From: Spirochaetota bacterium
GTDB lineage: Bacteria; Spirochaetota; Spirochaetia; CADAEX01
Direction of reading: 5' to 3'
Assembly: GCA_009786125.1 (NCBI GenBank)
Contig: WQTU01000134.1
Span: forward strand, 1-56,311
DNA length: 56,311 bases
A model generated the notes under the pieces. It saw only the letters and a list, made by a program, of their open reading frames with translations, searched no databases and was not told where the DNA came from. This document shows positions 9,637 to 17,987 of the stretch, piece after piece (positions within the stretch are counted from its first letter, which is position 1; every line of letters begins with the position of its first letter). The translations under genes were made by a program, and so were the position numbers.

Positions 9637-9653
9637 TAGAGGTAGCAAAATAA

Positions 9654-11189
9654 GTGAGTTGTTTAAAAAATATATCTGTTTTTGTATTTGTTTTAATTTC
9701 TGTTGTTTTGACTATTTCTTGCAATAAGAATAATACAAATGAAAATGCTATTAGAAGTGAACATCCAAAAGTTCTTTCAAGAATTGTTTCAAATAATAAT
9801 GGCAATAGAGAAAGTTTACAGCCAAATCCCAGAAATCAAGTTCCGGCTATAAGACCAAAAATTAATATTGGAAACAATTATCAAATAATTTATATAAGAA
9901 ATATTAATCTGAGTCTTGGCATAGAAGAGGAACAGGTAATTGTAGCAGTTGACAGGGAAAATAGACATAACCTCAAAATTATGGTTATTGAATTTGATTC
10001 TGTAAGAAACAGATATATATCAGCATGGGAAACAGAAATAAGAAATATAAACTACCGCTCTGTATCAATCTCATATATGGATGTTGTGGGTGATCATGGA
10101 TTTGAAATTATTTTTCATGCTCTATCTTTAGATAATAAACAGGTTCTCAATATTTTTAGAAGAACACACTCACCTTTTGGCGGCATTAATTTATTTTATG
10201 AATCCATACTTAATCTTGAAGTCAACGGAGAAATTGAAATTCAGGAAGTAGCAAGAAGCCAGGCTTATCATCTTGGTCAGAGAAGCGGAGCAAGTTTCCC
10301 AGTCATCACATTCGAAAATATAAATACAGATGGAGATCCGCAGCCTAGTGTGCTAAGAACTACATACATGTGGAATTATCAGGCAAACAGATATTTAAAT
10401 GTTTTTCAGGAAGTTATTCCTGCAAGAATTATTGAAGAGCAAAAAATAAGTCAAATGCTTTTTAATAACACTGAGTCATTTCAAGCTTTTCTTGAAGGAA
10501 AATGGCAAAATGTTAATTCCAGTAACCTTATAATTAGTTTTGCCGGAGGCAACAATATTCGTAATGAAATAATATTTTATACATCGGATACTATGGAAGT
10601 ACTCATGTGGCAAAATGCTGCATACTCACAATTGCATAGAACTATAAATATTCACGCCAGAAATGATCAAATACACTTTATAACAAAAAGAGTAACAATA
10701 AGAATTGAAAATATGAATCGTATTAGGGTAGATGTTAGAAAGAATGATCCCAGAAGCAGAAGTACAGTAAGTCATACTATGGATGGGTTTTATACGAGAA
10801 TACCCAACAATATGCTGCCATTACACTCCGCAAGACATAGCACTCCTGTAAATATTGTATTAAATGGGGAATTCCTTGGAGCAAATAGCTCTATAATATT
10901 CGAGGATCATAATTTTACTTTTAGATCAGGCAATACCACCAGAAGAGGTATTTTTTCAATTTACAACTTCAACAATGATGAAATTCTTGAGCTCAGATTT
11001 ATTGATGAAAATTTTCAGATTAGAGAAAGAAGAATATATAGAATTGATATGAATCAGCAAATATTGGAAAATTCCATAATTAATAACATTACTTTAACTC
11101 GGGGTGCAATAACAATAAACTCTTTTTCCCCGTCAGGTGATGATCCCATCCGTTATGTGCAAACAATACTAAATAAGGATAATACTTAA
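9654..11189 (+). CDS. Lipoprotein, candidate pallilysin-related adhesin
   Basis: 511 aa. Starts at GTG 9654 with a GAGGT ribosome site about 10 nt upstream. A hydrophobic signal ends in LTISC, a relaxed spirochaete lipobox with the lipidated Cys at about residue 23. The mature part begins with an Asn-rich flexible stretch and is then beta-rich throughout, including a C-terminal domain (from about 270) rich in N, R and aromatic strands. No HExxH zinc-protease motif is visible, so peptidase activity like that claimed for T. pallidum pallilysin (Tp0751) is not supported. Position after cfpA and a VWA gene matches that locus, and the name rests on that context. It could simply be an unrelated surface lipoprotein. 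Confidence 0.6.
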   Translation: MSCLKNISVFVFVLISVVLTISCNKNNTNENAIRSEHPKVLSRIVSNNNGNRESLQPNPRNQVPAIRPKINIGNNYQIIYIRNINLSLGIEEEQVIVAVDRENRHNLKIMVIEFDSVRNRYISAWETEIRNINYRSVSISYMDVVGDHGFEIIFHALSLDNKQVLNIFRRTHSPFGGINLFYESILNLEVNGEIEIQEVARSQAYHLGQRSGASFPVITFENINTDGDPQPSVLRTTYMWNYQANRYLNVFQEVIPARIIEEQKISQMLFNNTESFQAFLEGKWQNVNSSNLIISFAGGNNIRNEIIFYTSDTMEVLMWQNAAYSQLHRTINIHARNDQIHFITKRVTIRIENMNRIRVDVRKNDPRSRSTVSHTMDGFYTRIPNNMLPLHSARHSTPVNIVLNGEFLGANSSIIFEDHNFTFRSGNTTRRGIFSIYNFNNDEILELRFIDENFQIRERRIYRIDMNQQILENSIINNITLTRGAITINSFSPSGDDPIRYVQTILNKDNT

Positions 11190-11217
11190 TAAAAGGCGCA
11201 TGTTCCGCAGCAGAGCT

Positions 11218-11254
11218 GTCGCGTACGCGACTTACTTCATTCGGAAATAAAAAA
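11218..11254 (+). repeat. Palindrome plus dispersed repeat R2
   Basis: GTCGCGTACGCGAC (11218-11231) is a perfect 14-nt palindrome. It runs into ACTTACTTCATTCGGAAATAAAAAA, the R2 sequence also found at 46099-46129. It fills the gap between two convergent genes (stops at 11189 and 11257) and may act as a bidirectional 3'-end structure. Confidence 0.6.
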
Positions 11255-11256
11255 CT

Positions 11257-12279
11257 TCACTGATTAAAAATTACAAAGCTTTCGATGTTATTGTTTCTGA
11301 GTATTTGGTTATAACTTTCAATCTGTCTTTCGGTTTCAACAGGAACAACTACCTGAAAATATTTTCTTCCGTTTCTTATAACCTCTATAATTTTACAGGG
11401 AACACCAATTCCGATTATTCTTGCCTGCATGATCTCGGCATTTCTTTGAGAACTAAAAAATCCTGTTTGAATATAAGCAAAATAGGTTTTTTGATTTTCG
11501 CTGGCAATACTTCTTTCTTTTCCTGATATTGAAAAAAGAAATGCAGGCGAAATAGGTTTTTGAAAAATATCAAGTTCATTAATTACTCTTTGCCCATGTG
11601 TTCTTCTTATTATATTTCTTGATCTTTCTCTGGTTTCTCTAATATCATACCAGCGTGATAATTTATAAATAATAAAAAGAACATCTTCTGTATATTTGCC
11701 ATCAAGTATTTGGTTCATTTTTTTTAAGGCGCTGTCTTTATTTCCTTTAAGAATATCTATATAAGCTGTCAACAAGATTGCTCTTTGCAGATTGACTGCC
11801 TTTTTTGCCTTGCTTTCTACATACTTTGCATGTGAAAGAGCTTTTTCAATATCACCTGTTTCAAGCCTAATAATCGCAGCTTTGATTAAATAAATAAGGT
11901 TTTCTTCGCTGCTGTTTAACTGATATATCATCTCATAATAGGTCGCTAAATTTTCTATATTGCCTGAAAGCTCCAGCAAAACTACCAGCCTTTTTAATAA
12001 TCTGACTTTTTGAGCTGTATTTGTAATTTTTAATATCCTATCTTCTACAGCTGCCAATATTCTAGGGATATCTGTTTCGAGCGAAATGATTCTTTCAATA
12101 ATTGAAAAGTATTGTTCTGTTTCCGGGTTTGTTGTTTCAATAAGCTTGTACAATATTTCAAGCGCTTTTTGAGTCTCTCCTCTTCTTTCAAATTCCAGAA
12201 ACTGAGAATACGTTTGAGCATAAAGTGTAAATTGTATTAAAAAAAATAATAAAAGGTTAAGCCTCTTTCTTATTCTCAT
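11257..12279 (-). CDS. Periplasmic TPR-like protein with C-terminal SPOR domain
   Basis: 340 aa. The signal sequence (1-21) ends LYAQ. Helical repeats of TPR type span about 25-225. A SPOR domain occupies about 265-335 (FAYIQTGFFSSQRNAE, then a KYFQVVVPV strand). SPOR domains bind denuded glycan strands of septal peptidoglycan, so a division or cell-wall role is likely. The start lies inside the preceding 94-aa gene (23-nt overlap) and lacks a clear ribosome site, suggesting translational coupling. It is the last gene of the purH-LCP-miaB operon. Confidence 0.8.
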   Translation of the reverse strand: MRIRKRLNLLLFFLIQFTLYAQTYSQFLEFERRGETQKALEILYKLIETTNPETEQYFSIIERIISLETDIPRILAAVEDRILKITNTAQKVRLLKRLVVLLELSGNIENLATYYEMIYQLNSSEENLIYLIKAAIIRLETGDIEKALSHAKYVESKAKKAVNLQRAILLTAYIDILKGNKDSALKKMNQILDGKYTEDVLFIIYKLSRWYDIRETRERSRNIIRRTHGQRVINELDIFQKPISPAFLFSISGKERSIASENQKTYFAYIQTGFFSSQRNAEIMQARIIGIGVPCKIIEVIRNGRKYFQVVVPVETERQIESYNQILRNNNIESFVIFNQ

Positions 12280-12541
12280 ATGTTTTATTTAACAATTCTT
12301 TTGGATTTTTTATTTCTTTTTTTGTTTCTTTAGGTTTTTTATCTTTTGTACCTAAAAAAAATGCTATTGGAGAAAATATTAGCGCTCCTAATAAAAATGA
12401 TACTGTAATAGTAATAAAAACAGGAACATCTTTAAGAACTTTAAATCCCAGTGAAATATCTGAAACATTTTTTATATTTAGACTGGCAAAGATAACTTGC
12501 AGGGTAATTATCAGAATTATAATAATTAAATTTTTAATCAT
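12257..12541 (-). CDS. Small two-helix membrane protein, LapA/DUF1049-like
   Basis: 94 aa: one transmembrane helix at about 3-22, a second at about 40-64 (VFITITVSFLLGALIFSPIA), then a Lys/Glu-rich cytoplasmic tail. This layout, with a G-A/S-rich second helix and a charged tail, is that of the lipopolysaccharide-assembly LapA (DUF1049) family. The match is by pattern only. Its ATG overlaps the miaB stop codon (ATGA) and its end overlaps the SPOR gene by 23 nt, so all three are probably translated in a coupled way. Confidence 0.6.
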   Translation of the reverse strand: MIKNLIIIILIITLQVIFASLNIKNVSDISLGFKVLKDVPVFITITVSFLLGALIFSPIAFFLGTKDKKPKETKKEIKNPKELLNKTYENKKEA

Positions 12542-13884
12542 TTCACTGTCTCTCCTATAAACGTATTACCTTTAAGAAAAAGTATCTTTACTATATTGTA
12601 TAGACCAATCCTGTCTTGTCCAGCGTTAAAAACAATCATTTCATCTGATTCTGTTCTTCCAATTAACTCAGTGGTATTATTTTTTGAAAATCCTTCTGCA
12701 AGAACTTTAAAAGTTGTTCCTATTTTTTCCTTTTTTTTCATAATAGATATTTTTCTTTGCAGCTTTATAACTTCCGAAAGTCTTTTTATTTTTTCCTCTT
12801 TTGGTATATCATCGCCAAAATTAAAAGCGTTGGTACCTTCCCTTGGATTATAGTAATATGTAAATGCTTCGTTAAATTTGATGCTATTTATCATATCATA
12901 AGTCATATTATAATCTTCTTGGGTTTCTCCGGGGAACCCTACTATTATATCGGTGGTAATTGACATATCAGGTATATTATCTTTTATTTTTTTTATTAGA
13001 GTATTGTAAAAGTCAGAATTATATTTGCGGTTCATTTTTTTTAATATAACATCGGAACCGCTCTGAAGAGGGAGATGAATGTGCCGGCAAATATTAGTTG
13101 ATTCTGCTATTACACTAATAAGTTTTTCGCTGAGATCTTTTGGGTGCGATGTTAAAAATCTTATCCACTCTATGCTGCTAACTTGCTGAGATATTTTTTT
13201 TAAAAGAAATGGAAAATCCAGTTTTTCTCCTGTTTCTTTATCCTCGTAATAATATGAATTTACATTCTGCCCAAGAAGTGTTATTTCTTTTACTCCCATA
13301 GTTTCAAGTTTTTCAATCTCGGAAAAAATTTCTTCGGGGTTTCTCGATAATTCTCTTCCGCGCACATATGGAACTATGCAGTAACTGCAAAAGTTATTGC
13401 AGCCATTCATTATGGGAACAAATGCTTTGAACTTCCCCTCTGTTGTATGTAACTTATTGAATTCATAAGTCTGATTATTTGGCATGGAATCTTCGCTTGC
13501 AAAGTTCTGTCCGCTAGGAAATATTGGATCAAAAATTGTTTTTTGCAAAACAGAGTCAATGATTTTATTCTTTGTAAATGTGCCAAAAACTTTATCAACA
13601 GGCGAGTTTTTATTTATGAATTTATTTCCAAGTCTCTCTGCCATACACCCGGTAATTATTAATGTCATCGCAGGATTATTTTTTTTTACTTTTTTGTAAT
13701 AGCCTATTCTTCCCCATATTCTTGTTTCTGCTGTTTCACGCACGGAGCAGGTATTTATAATTGTTAGATCAGCTTCCATCGGGTCTTCTGCTTCTTTCCA
13801 CTTGTTATGGTTTAATGCAAGCTCAAGAGCTTCTGATTCTGCTTTGTTCATCTGGCAGCCGTAAGTTTCAATCCAATATTTCAT
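12538..13884 (-). CDS. miaB: tRNA-2-methylthio-N6-dimethylallyladenosine synthase MiaB
   Basis: MiaB is a radical-SAM methylthiotransferase that turns i6A37 of tRNAs reading UNN codons into ms2i6A37. The 448-aa product has the N-terminal UPF0004 domain with its cluster cysteines (ETYGCQMN, NTCSVRETA, ITGCMAERLG). The radical-SAM motif CNNFCSYCIVPYVRGRELSR is near residue 160, and a C-terminal TRAM domain runs from about 380. The conserved -GRELSR following the CxxxCxxC supports MiaB over RimO or MtaB. ATG 13884 sits 6 nt beyond the LCP stop codon, inside the operon. Confidence 0.95.
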   Translation of the reverse strand: MKYWIETYGCQMNKAESEALELALNHNKWKEAEDPMEADLTIINTCSVRETAETRIWGRIGYYKKVKKNNPAMTLIITGCMAERLGNKFINKNSPVDKVFGTFTKNKIIDSVLQKTIFDPIFPSGQNFASEDSMPNNQTYEFNKLHTTEGKFKAFVPIMNGCNNFCSYCIVPYVRGRELSRNPEEIFSEIEKLETMGVKEITLLGQNVNSYYYEDKETGEKLDFPFLLKKISQQVSSIEWIRFLTSHPKDLSEKLISVIAESTNICRHIHLPLQSGSDVILKKMNRKYNSDFYNTLIKKIKDNIPDMSITTDIIVGFPGETQEDYNMTYDMINSIKFNEAFTYYYNPREGTNAFNFGDDIPKEEKIKRLSEVIKLQRKISIMKKKEKIGTTFKVLAEGFSKNNTTELIGRTESDEMIVFNAGQDRIGLYNIVKILFLKGNTFIGETVK

Positions 13885-13890
13885 TCATAA

Positions 13891-14745
13891 TTACCTTGAG
13901 ATTTGATTTTGAATAAAACGCCTGATAGAATTCCAGTCATTGTTTTCAGGTATTAATATCCAGGCGCCTCTATTAAAACTACTGTCTACTTCATCTTCGG
14001 TTAACCCCAGATACATGAGATTCGAATATGTTTGTGTAAGAACATTTCCTGTTGTTAATACTATCATATTAAAATCTCTCACATTTCTTAGATAATTTAA
14101 GAGCATTAATGATTCTGGAATATTTATGTCTGTATCAAGATATGTTATTACAGTTCTTACAATATTAAAAACTTTGTCAAAATCTGTAAGCGAAAGTTCA
14201 GACATCCTGTTAGCCAATGCAATAAGTATTTTTTGCTGTCTTCTATCGCGGGAAAATACCGGTGTAAAATGCCGCGCACGCGCTACTCTTAGCGCTTCTA
14301 TTCCATTAAGATGGTGTGTGCCTCTGGGATAAAATAAAGTAGACCACACGCCATTATTTCTTACTCTATATGTGGGAGAGACAAGATCCTGGTCAAGAGT
14401 TACTTCAATTCCTCCAAGAATATTTACCACATCAATAAATGCAAACATATCTATAATAAAGTAACGTGATATTTCAAGACCTGTTATTGATTCTATAACT
14501 TCTCTGAATCTTTCTGGTCCAAAAATAGTATAATAAACATTTAGTCTTCTGCCTCTATAATATAGATCTCTTGGCACGCTTATAAGATTTACATTTTGCG
14601 TAGTGCGATCGAAACTTACTACAATAATGGAATCAGCAAGTCTTTCATGAGTACCGCTAACAAGAAAATTAAGATATCTGCCTCTATTTGCTGCTAGATC
14701 TGCACGACTATCTAAAGTTTTTTTTTTGGGTCCTGTATATTGGTA
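13891..14745 (-). CDS. LytR-CpsA-Psr (LCP) domain, without its own good start; likely -1 frameshift continuation of the upstream ORF
   Basis: LCP enzymes transfer lipid-linked glycans to the cell wall or other acceptors. The frame is open from 14745 (after an in-frame stop at 14746-14748) to the stop at 13891. It encodes a full LCP core: NFLVSGTHERLADSIIV, SVPRDLYY (active-site Arg), a LGGIEVTLD strand, HLNGIEALRVARARH and FSRDRRQQKI. The only usual start codon, GTG 14577 (giving 228 aa), would cut off the first strands including the conserved Asp. No ATG, GTG, TTG or CTG exists upstream in this frame. The preceding 395-aa ORF has the membrane anchor an LCP protein needs and overlaps at a run of ten A (mRNA sense, 14718-14727). 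A -1 shift there would give a 669-aa anchored LCP protein. An error in the homopolymer is the main alternative. Confidence 0.85.
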   Translation of the reverse strand, partial: YQYTGPKKKTLDSRADLAANRGRYLNFLVSGTHERLADSIIVVSFDRTTQNVNLISVPRDLYYRGRRLNVYYTIFGPERFREVIESITGLEISRYFIIDMFAFIDVVNILGGIEVTLDQDLVSPTYRVRNNGVWSTLFYPRGTHHLNGIEALRVARARHFTPVFSRDRRQQKILIALANRMSELSLTDFDKVFNIVRTVITYLDTDINIPESLMLLNYLRNVRDFNMIVLTTGNVLTQTYSNLMYLGLTEDEVDSSFNRGAWILIPENNDWNSIRRFIQNQISR

Positions 14746-15899
14746 TTAAACATTAAAGTTCTAAAAGAAGAAATTTGTAATCCCTCAAAATCTTTTAGAA
14801 ATGTTTCTCCTGTGTATTTGTTTATTACAAAAGAACCTATAAGTCTGCCGCCATTAACAGGAAGAATATCAAAAAAAATGTGTACATCGTCTTCTCTTGG
14901 ATTTGATGAGAGAAAAAATCCTCTGCTCTCAAGAAACATTCTAAATGCCGGGTCTTCCGCCATTCTTCTTATTTCTTGCTTGGATTGCTCTGTTAGTCTA
15001 TCTTCACTTCTTCTTACATCAAAATGAGTATCAATATTTAAAATTACATTTCTGATTGTTTCAAAATTTTCGTAGAAATTTTCGTTTATAAAAAACCCTC
15101 TTCTTTTGTGTGAGTACGAAACTGTTCCAATAAATTGATTATTTAGTCTGGCGATTGTAAAAAGTCTTACATTGAACATATCAGTATTTTCTGTTACTGG
15201 AATAGGAGTAGCTCTTATTCCCAGTCTGGAAAAAGTCCTTCTTACTTCTTCGCTATTAATAAAGTTTCTGACAGCCCTTATTTCAGATGCTGCTCTTTCA
15301 TAAAACGACTCCACTTTAGAAAATGTATCATTGATAAAATTTTGAAAATCTGCTGCAGTTGCAACAACAGTATTGTTTTCAAAAGGAAAATAGCTTGCAA
15401 CAATTCTATCTCTCTGAAGATCATATTCGATAGAATAAAATATATTATCTCCGGATAACAAATGTACAACAAAACCTCTCTGATCTCTTGTAAGCCTGTG
15501 CCTTGTCAGCAAAGGATTTATTTCCGCATTAAAGCTGTTTAATCTTGCCAGCGCTTCATTTCTTTTATGCTGCGTATAAAGCTCTTCAAAAGCAATATAG
15601 AAGATTTCAAACCCTTGCGCTATACTTGAACTTGTATCGCGGCGTTCATCATGTTCATCTATAGAAGGAAAAGTTGTTGCCGGAAGATGAACTACACTGC
15701 GTAATATATTAATTTCATTCATCATTCTTAAAATAGCAGGTCTTACTGATTCCCTGAATGAAGATTCTGCATTTGAACTCATTGTTATGCGTCTTTCAAG
15801 CCTTTCTGTTTTTGCCAGTAAATTAAACAGCAGAATAAAATTGAATAAAACTGCTGCAATAACAATAATTGCAATAAAATATTTTCTTAAAAAGAACAT
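14712..15899 (-). CDS. Membrane-anchored extracytoplasmic protein, likely N-terminal part of a frameshifted LCP protein
   Basis: 395 aa in its own frame: an N-terminal transmembrane helix (about 8-28), a short coiled-coil-like stretch, then about 350 residues of mixed alpha/beta sequence predicted outside the membrane. A repeated FxSRGFFL/RRGFFINENFYENF pattern may mark two related halves. It resembles nothing I can name. The frame ends DPKKKL-stop, where the mRNA reads CCA-AAA-AAA-AAA-CTT-TAG. Slipping back one base on the A run continues into the LCP frame (TLDSRADL...). Its ATG immediately follows the purH C-terminal stop (TAAATG). As an isolated product it would be a bitopic protein of unknown role. 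Confidence 0.8.
   Translation of the reverse strand: MFFLRKYFIAIIVIAAVLFNFILLFNLLAKTERLERRITMSSNAESSFRESVRPAILRMMNEINILRSVVHLPATTFPSIDEHDERRDTSSSIAQGFEIFYIAFEELYTQHKRNEALARLNSFNAEINPLLTRHRLTRDQRGFVVHLLSGDNIFYSIEYDLQRDRIVASYFPFENNTVVATAADFQNFINDTFSKVESFYERAASEIRAVRNFINSEEVRRTFSRLGIRATPIPVTENTDMFNVRLFTIARLNNQFIGTVSYSHKRRGFFINENFYENFETIRNVILNIDTHFDVRRSEDRLTEQSKQEIRRMAEDPAFRMFLESRGFFLSSNPREDDVHIFFDILPVNGGRLIGSFVINKYTGETFLKDFEGLQISSFRTLMFNTNIQDPKKKL
14718..14727 (-). other. A10 slippery run, candidate -1 frameshift or transcriptional slippage site
   Basis: Ten consecutive A in the minus-strand transcript give overlapping A_AAA_AAA heptamers in the zero frame. An AGGA tetramer lies about 4 nt 5' of the run and could act as an internal Shine-Dalgarno stimulator, though it is closer than in dnaX. 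I see no convincing downstream hairpin. The zero frame stops two codons later. Confidence 0.5.
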
Positions 15900-17153
15900 T
15901 TAGTGTTTAAAACTCCTTTGCCCTGTAAAAACCATTGTCGCGCCTTTTTCGTTACAAGCTTCAATAACTTCAAAATCCCGCAGAGAGCCGCCTGGCTGCA
16001 CAACAGCAGTAACTCCTTCGTTAAGCCCTACATCAACGCCGTCGCGAAAAGGGAAAAACGCATCGGAGACCATAACACTTCCTTTAAGCCCTCCGTTTTC
16101 TGCGCCAACAAGAGATATTATCTCATCTCTTTTATCCTTATCTTTAAGAAGATGCCACGGAGTTTTGTATTTTTCCCAGGATATCCTGTCCCACGATTTT
16201 CTGTATGCCTTATCTCTTGCAATTTCAGCAACCCCTACCCTATCCTGCTCTCCTGTGCCGATTCCTGCTGTAACCCCATCCTTAACATATATTACCGAAT
16301 TACTCGTTACCCCGCTTTCTACAAGCCAGCCAAAAATAATATCTTCATACTCTTTTTCTGCAGGCGCTCTGGCTATTTTATATTCTTCATCTTTATATAG
16401 AGTTTTTGCAAGAAGTAAATCTTCTTTTTTTAATGTTGTTGGAGAATATGATAGCTGCGCAATTATTCCGCCATCGATTAAAGATTTTAAATCAACAAAT
16501 CTTTCTCCTGCAAAAGTATTAAGCTTTTCGATATTCTTAATAGCCATAACTCTTATGTTTTTTTTCTTTTCCAGAATTTCCATGACCCCTTCTTCAAATT
16601 CAGGAGCTGCAATTACCTCAACATAATTATCAGAAAGAAAAGCAGCAGAGTCCATATCCATAGGCTTGTTAAAAACTACAGCTCCGCCAAAAGCTGCAAT
16701 TCGGTCTGCCATAAATGCTTTTTCAAAAGCCTGCGAAATTGTACTGCCCTTTGCAACGCCTGAGGGGTTATTATGCTTTATAACTGCACAGCACGGAGTA
16801 TCATGAAAATAACGCAAAATATTAAGCCCATTGTCGACATCAGTTATATTAATCTTCCCAGGATGTTTCCCGGACTGTAAAAGTTCTATATCTGAGGCAA
16901 GATATTTCCCGGGCGCTATTGTTTTAACATCCGCTATACTTAAATTACCGTTTATTAGTTTATAAAAACAAGCTTCTTGACATGGATTTTCTCCATAACG
17001 CAAGCCTTTTTTTTCATTATCTATAACCCATTCTACTTTTTCATAGAAAAGAGTCTGTTTTTCGCTATCATCATCATAAAATGATATTTTCATTTTATGC
17101 GGAAATTGATCTTTAAGAATATTATGATATATTTTCTTTATATCACTGCTCAC
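15900..17153 (-). CDS. purH: AICAR transformylase (separate C-terminal half of PurH)
   Basis: Converts AICAR to FAICAR with 10-formyl-THF, the ninth step of IMP synthesis. The 417-aa product covers only the transformylase part: LRYGENPxQEA near its start, the catalytic KHNNPSG (about 145), AFGGAVVFN, and the C-terminal end SDAFFPFRDGVD ... VVQPGGSLRD ... MVFTGQRSFKH. In most bacteria this is fused to IMP cyclohydrolase. Here it has its own GTG start (17153) with an AGGGG ribosome site about 7 nt upstream, 9 nt after the cyclohydrolase stop. The split is thus two genes with separate initiation, not an obvious frameshift. Confidence 0.93.
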   Translation of the reverse strand: MSSDIKKIYHNILKDQFPHKMKISFYDDDSEKQTLFYEKVEWVIDNEKKGLRYGENPCQEACFYKLINGNLSIADVKTIAPGKYLASDIELLQSGKHPGKINITDVDNGLNILRYFHDTPCCAVIKHNNPSGVAKGSTISQAFEKAFMADRIAAFGGAVVFNKPMDMDSAAFLSDNYVEVIAAPEFEEGVMEILEKKKNIRVMAIKNIEKLNTFAGERFVDLKSLIDGGIIAQLSYSPTTLKKEDLLLAKTLYKDEEYKIARAPAEKEYEDIIFGWLVESGVTSNSVIYVKDGVTAGIGTGEQDRVGVAEIARDKAYRKSWDRISWEKYKTPWHLLKDKDKRDEIISLVGAENGGLKGSVMVSDAFFPFRDGVDVGLNEGVTAVVQPGGSLRDFEVIEACNEKGATMVFTGQRSFKH

Positions 17154-17162
17154 TATTTGCCC

Positions 17163-17843
17163 CTAATGAATATTATAAAGTTTTTCAAGCTTATTTGCAT
17201 CTACAGAGTTCAGATATTTTGAAATAGTTGTATCATAGGAAGATGTATGATCAAAAGTTGCACATGCAAGCTTAAAACGAGTCTCAAGCGACAATTGCCC
17301 GCTGTTTTCTTCCATTTCTTTGATTATTCCCTCGTATAGCGCCGGATCGCATACAGAAGCGACTCTGTGGAAATTCTTTGCAGAAGCTCTTAACATACAT
17401 GGTCCGCCAATATCTATATTTGACCTTGCTTCTTCCAGTGTTATGCCGTCTTTTTGAATTACATTGCCAAAAGGATAAAGATTTACAACTATCATGTCAA
17501 ATTCTATGGCAGAGACCCTTTCTATATCTTTTTTATGCTCTAAATTATATTTTTCGCTTAAAATTCCAATATAAATGCGAAAATCAAGGGTTTTTACAAG
17601 CCCCCCCTGCATTTCGGGCTGTTTTGTATAATCTGATATTGAAATAAGGTTTTTACCTTCTATTATGCCATCTAAAGCAGCAAGAAATTTATATGTGCCT
17701 CCAGTAGAGAAAATCTTAATATCTGGATTAATTTGAATAAGTTTTTGTGTAAAATAATCAAGATTTGTTTTATCAGAAACGCTAATAATAATATTTCTTA
17801 TTTTGACACTTTTATCGACTTCAGATACACTATTAAGGGACAT
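17163..17843 (-). CDS. purH: IMP cyclohydrolase (separate N-terminal half of PurH)
   Basis: Closes the ring of FAICAR to IMP. 226 aa corresponding to the MGS-like N-terminal domain of PurH: SVSDKTNLDYF, STGGTYKFL, PEMQGGLVKTL, VVNLYPF, NIDIGGPCMLRASAKN. The Lys/Arg and phosphate-binding segments are all present. It starts at ATG 17843 with AAGGAA 6 nt upstream and is first in the operon leading to the transformylase and envelope genes. Organisms without a fused PurH do exist. T. pallidum lacks purine synthesis, so these genes separate this organism from it. Confidence 0.92.
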   Translation of the reverse strand: MSLNSVSEVDKSVKIRNIIISVSDKTNLDYFTQKLIQINPDIKIFSTGGTYKFLAALDGIIEGKNLISISDYTKQPEMQGGLVKTLDFRIYIGILSEKYNLEHKKDIERVSAIEFDMIVVNLYPFGNVIQKDGITLEEARSNIDIGGPCMLRASAKNFHRVASVCDPALYEGIIKEMEENSGQLSLETRFKLACATFDHTSSYDTTISKYLNSVDANKLEKLYNIH

Positions 17844-17987
17844 ATTATTCCTTTTTTTTAACAGATTACAATATATTTAAACCTGAATCAAGCTTTTATG
17901 TAACCTTATAATATAATTGCGGTTCTAATATTGATAAAAAAAAAATAAAATGATAGTTTTATAAAAACTATAAACGAGGTCAGTTAA

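Noticed and set aside
9354-9805. Antisense frames of 60-79 codons opposite the VWA and lipoprotein genes
   Set aside because: They lack ribosome sites and family motifs and mirror the strong codon bias of the sense genes. The same reasoning removed the other opposite-strand frames, for example within ppdK, pgk, htrA and the M16C gene.
9654-11189. HExxH zinc-protease (pallilysin) activity
   Set aside because: No HExxH is present in the lipoprotein; only locus position suggests the link.
15900-17153. purH split as a frameshift pseudogene
   Set aside because: The second half has its own GTG and an AGGGG ribosome site, both halves keep catalytic residues, and separate genes are known in other bacteria.
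17869-17965. Promoters in the purH / barrel-protein divergent gap
   Set aside because: TTGATT-N17-TAATCT on minus and TTGATA with TATAAA on plus were seen, but base matches or spacing (23 nt) are too poor to list.
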